From the NCBI RefSeq assembly GCF_000024885.1, contig NC_013512.1, positions 1,612,001 through 1,676,000 of the forward strand: DNA of 64,000 nucleotides. The letters run 5' to 3'. Source of the stretch: Sulfurospirillum deleyianum DSM 6946. Its GTDB lineage: Bacteria > Campylobacterota > Campylobacteria > Campylobacterales > Sulfurospirillaceae. A program made the position numbers and the translations under genes. The notes below the pieces were generated by a model, which was given only the letters and a program-made list of their open reading frames with translations, ran no database searches and was not told where the DNA came from. This document shows, piece after piece, positions 62,678-64,000 of this stretch (position 1 is the first letter of the stretch; each line of letters opens with the position of its first letter).

Positions 62678-64000
62678 TTAGAAAATCAAACCGCCCTCTT
62701 CTTTAAGCTCTTTATTGCTCGATTTTGGCAGAGGAGAGACATCGGTAAAATACTCCATAACACCATCTATTTTTCGAGCACTGACCCCTTCTGGCATACT
62801 AAACTTACGGGTTGTTTCAGGATGTAATTCAAGGTATTTACTCATAAAATGTTTAAACGCAGGAGCTGCCGCACGTCCACCTGTTTCACTGCGTTGCATC
62901 GGCGTATTATTATCATTCCCGTACCATGTTAAAACTTCAATATCAGGAGAAAAACCACAAAACCATGCATCGACATTGTTATTGGTTGTTCCTGTCTTTC
63001 CAGCAATTTCAATCCCTGCTACTTGTGCGTTACGTCCAGTTCCTCGATTGACCACCTCTTTGAGCATATCCAGCATCAAAAAACTCTGCTTTGGAGAAGT
63101 TATCTCTGTGTTTTTGGACTCATAGACTCGCTCTTCCCCGTAACGATTGACCACTTTTTTCACCAATAAAGGCTCTACCTTTACCCCATAATTAGGGAAC
63201 ATCGAATAAAAAGAACTAAATTCTAAAGGCGAAATGCCAAAGGTTCCTAGAGCAATAGAAAGATCCATAGAGAGATTTTTAAAACCATCTTTCACAAACT
63301 CTTTATAAACACTATCCAATCCCAATAACGAGAGAAGATTGATGGTTGCGAGGTTGCGAGAATGTACTAACGCTTCTTTGAGGGTAATCAATCCCTCAAA
63401 ATTATTTTCATAGTTTCGAGGTGTCCATGTCTCATCTGTTTCGCTGTTCACATACGTTCGTGAAATATCTGGAATCTCACTTAAAGGAGAGTACCCCCAA
63501 TCTAACGCCTTTTGATATAAAAAAGGCTTAAAACTAGAACCTGGTTGGCGTTTGCTTTGGGTCGCTCGGTTGAAACTGCTTTTTGCATAATCCAATCCCC
63601 CAACCAAAGCCAAAATATTACCTGAGTTATTTTCAACGACCACGATTGCGCCATTGAGTTCTGACGTATCTGTCTTTTTCCCCGCACGAGAGATCATCCC
63701 CTCATAACCCACTTTGAGTGATTCTTGCGCAAGCTGTTGAAGTTTCAAATCCACGCTCGTATAAATCTGATACCCTCCACGCTTAATATCTTCATACTCG
63801 GGTAAAAGCGTTTTAATAACTTCATCCACCACATACGGTGCACGATTGCGAGTGAGAGTTTCATCGTAAACAACAGGGTGTTCCATCATTGCTTTGGTAT
63901 ATTCACCCTCACTAATCCATCCAATCGAATGCATACGATTTAAGACTTGATTGGCTCTGCCCAGTGATAAATCCATATGACGGGTTGGGTCATACGAACT
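62678..64000 (-). CDS. Penicillin-binding protein 1A-type transglycosylase/transpeptidase, 5' end off-window
   Basis: Bifunctional murein synthase. The frame stays open to the right edge, where SSYDPTRHMDLSLGRANQVL is typical of the end of the PBP1A glycosyltransferase domain, so that domain lies beyond the window. The transpeptidase part is complete: QPGSSFKPFLYQKAL (active-site Ser), SRNLATINLL (SxN), and IAGKTGTTNNNVDAWF (KTG). About 441 residues are visible. It ends in a short tail with no membrane segment. An internal ATG at 63976 is not the true start. Confidence 0.93.
   Translation of the reverse strand, partial: SSYDPTRHMDLSLGRANQVLNRMHSIGWISEGEYTKAMMEHPVVYDETLTRNRAPYVVDEVIKTLLPEYEDIKRGGYQIYTSVDLKLQQLAQESLKVGYEGMISRAGKKTDTSELNGAIVVVENNSGNILALVGGLDYAKSSFNRATQSKRQPGSSFKPFLYQKALDWGYSPLSEIPDISRTYVNSETDETWTPRNYENNFEGLITLKEALVHSRNLATINLLSLLGLDSVYKEFVKDGFKNLSMDLSIALGTFGISPLEFSSFYSMFPNYGVKVEPLLVKKVVNRYGEERVYESKNTEITSPKQSFLMLDMLKEVVNRGTGRNAQVAGIEIAGKTGTTNNNVDAWFCGFSPDIEVLTWYGNDNNTPMQRSETGGRAAAPAFKHFMSKYLELHPETTRKFSMPEGVSARKIDGVMEYFTDVSPLPKSSNKELKEEGGLIF

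Noticed and set aside
62606-62678. Possible small RNA between glnA and the PBP gene
   Set aside because: The hairpin plus T-run is fully explained as the glnA terminator. No independent promoter is visible.

Overview
The window is a gene-dense, AT-rich (about 60% A+T by eye) stretch of a Campylobacterota (Epsilonproteobacteria) chromosome. Protein content and gene order fit a free-living member such as Sulfurospirillum, but the genus is an inference. Neighbourhoods I recognise from Helicobacter pylori and Campylobacter jejuni are yajC-secD-secF-leuS-lptE-folC-csd-ccmA-mfd, rluA-like-waaA-flgZ-nif3-glyQ, U32 peptidase-cheZ, dnaB followed by comEC, and aat-clpA-clpS / smpB-ispE-csrA-truB-rep. 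I see no rRNA, tRNA, CRISPR array, prophage or insertion sequence. No gene-free gap exceeds 300 bases; the largest are the metK leader (31286-31547) and the ffh/pseudouridine-synthase spacer (52835-53006).

Layout. 1-4436 (minus): start of a probable comEC, dnaB, ispG, priA. 4444-5952 (minus): two tandem prepilin-type genes and two tiny coupled coiled-coil/hypothetical genes. 6015-10733 (plus): uvrB, ppk and a gamma-carbonic-anhydrase-like gene. 10730-12740 (minus): rpe-trpF-dnaQ-like. 12878-14625 (plus): rpmB, argJ, a DUF465 gene. 14643-28783 (minus): twelve overlapping or abutting genes from yajC through secDF, leuS, lptE, a diguanylate cyclase, folC, an M23 peptidase, bactofilin, mfd and ymdB to a DNA glycosylase. 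28768-30030 (plus): lnt. 30071-39753 (minus): metK; the N-degron set aat-clpA-clpS; a thioredoxin-like lipoprotein; smpB-ispE-csrA-truB; a UvrD/Rep helicase. 39881-49248 (mixed): a LysR regulator, an SspB-like gene, pepF, pabC/pabB, a glycine-zipper protein, bioD, an AraC regulator, an aminotransferase, DUF2062 and DUF89 genes. 49333-52834 (minus): the ffh-rpsP-khpA-rimM-trmD-rplS translation set. 53007-60236 (minus): pseudouridine synthase, waaA, flgZ, nif3, glyQ, a hypothetical, purE, a U32 peptidase, cheZ. 60325-62606 (plus): PHP phosphatase and glnA. 62678-64000 (minus): the C-terminal part of a PBP1A-type protein.

The most striking signal is not a gene. The palindrome TTACATGTAA occurs 31 times by my reading, where base composition predicts about 0.2. 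Twenty-six copies lie inside genes of unrelated function on both strands, always in one of the two frames that avoid its internal stop (proteins read L-H-V-K or x-T-C-K). It behaves like a highly iterated genomic palindrome, possibly the target of a nucleoid, segregation, methylation or DNA-uptake system. Secondary points are a repeat- and hairpin-rich metK leader with a Met-rich mini-ORF, a complete Leu/Phe N-degron pathway in consecutive genes, a likely unrecognised SspB-type ClpXP adaptor, a c-di-GMP cyclase inside the cell-shape/envelope operon, and a glutamine synthetase lacking the adenylylation tyrosine.

Starts were trimmed wherever a Shine-Dalgarno sequence and a family N-terminus agree. 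Positions of short motifs were counted by hand and may be off by one.
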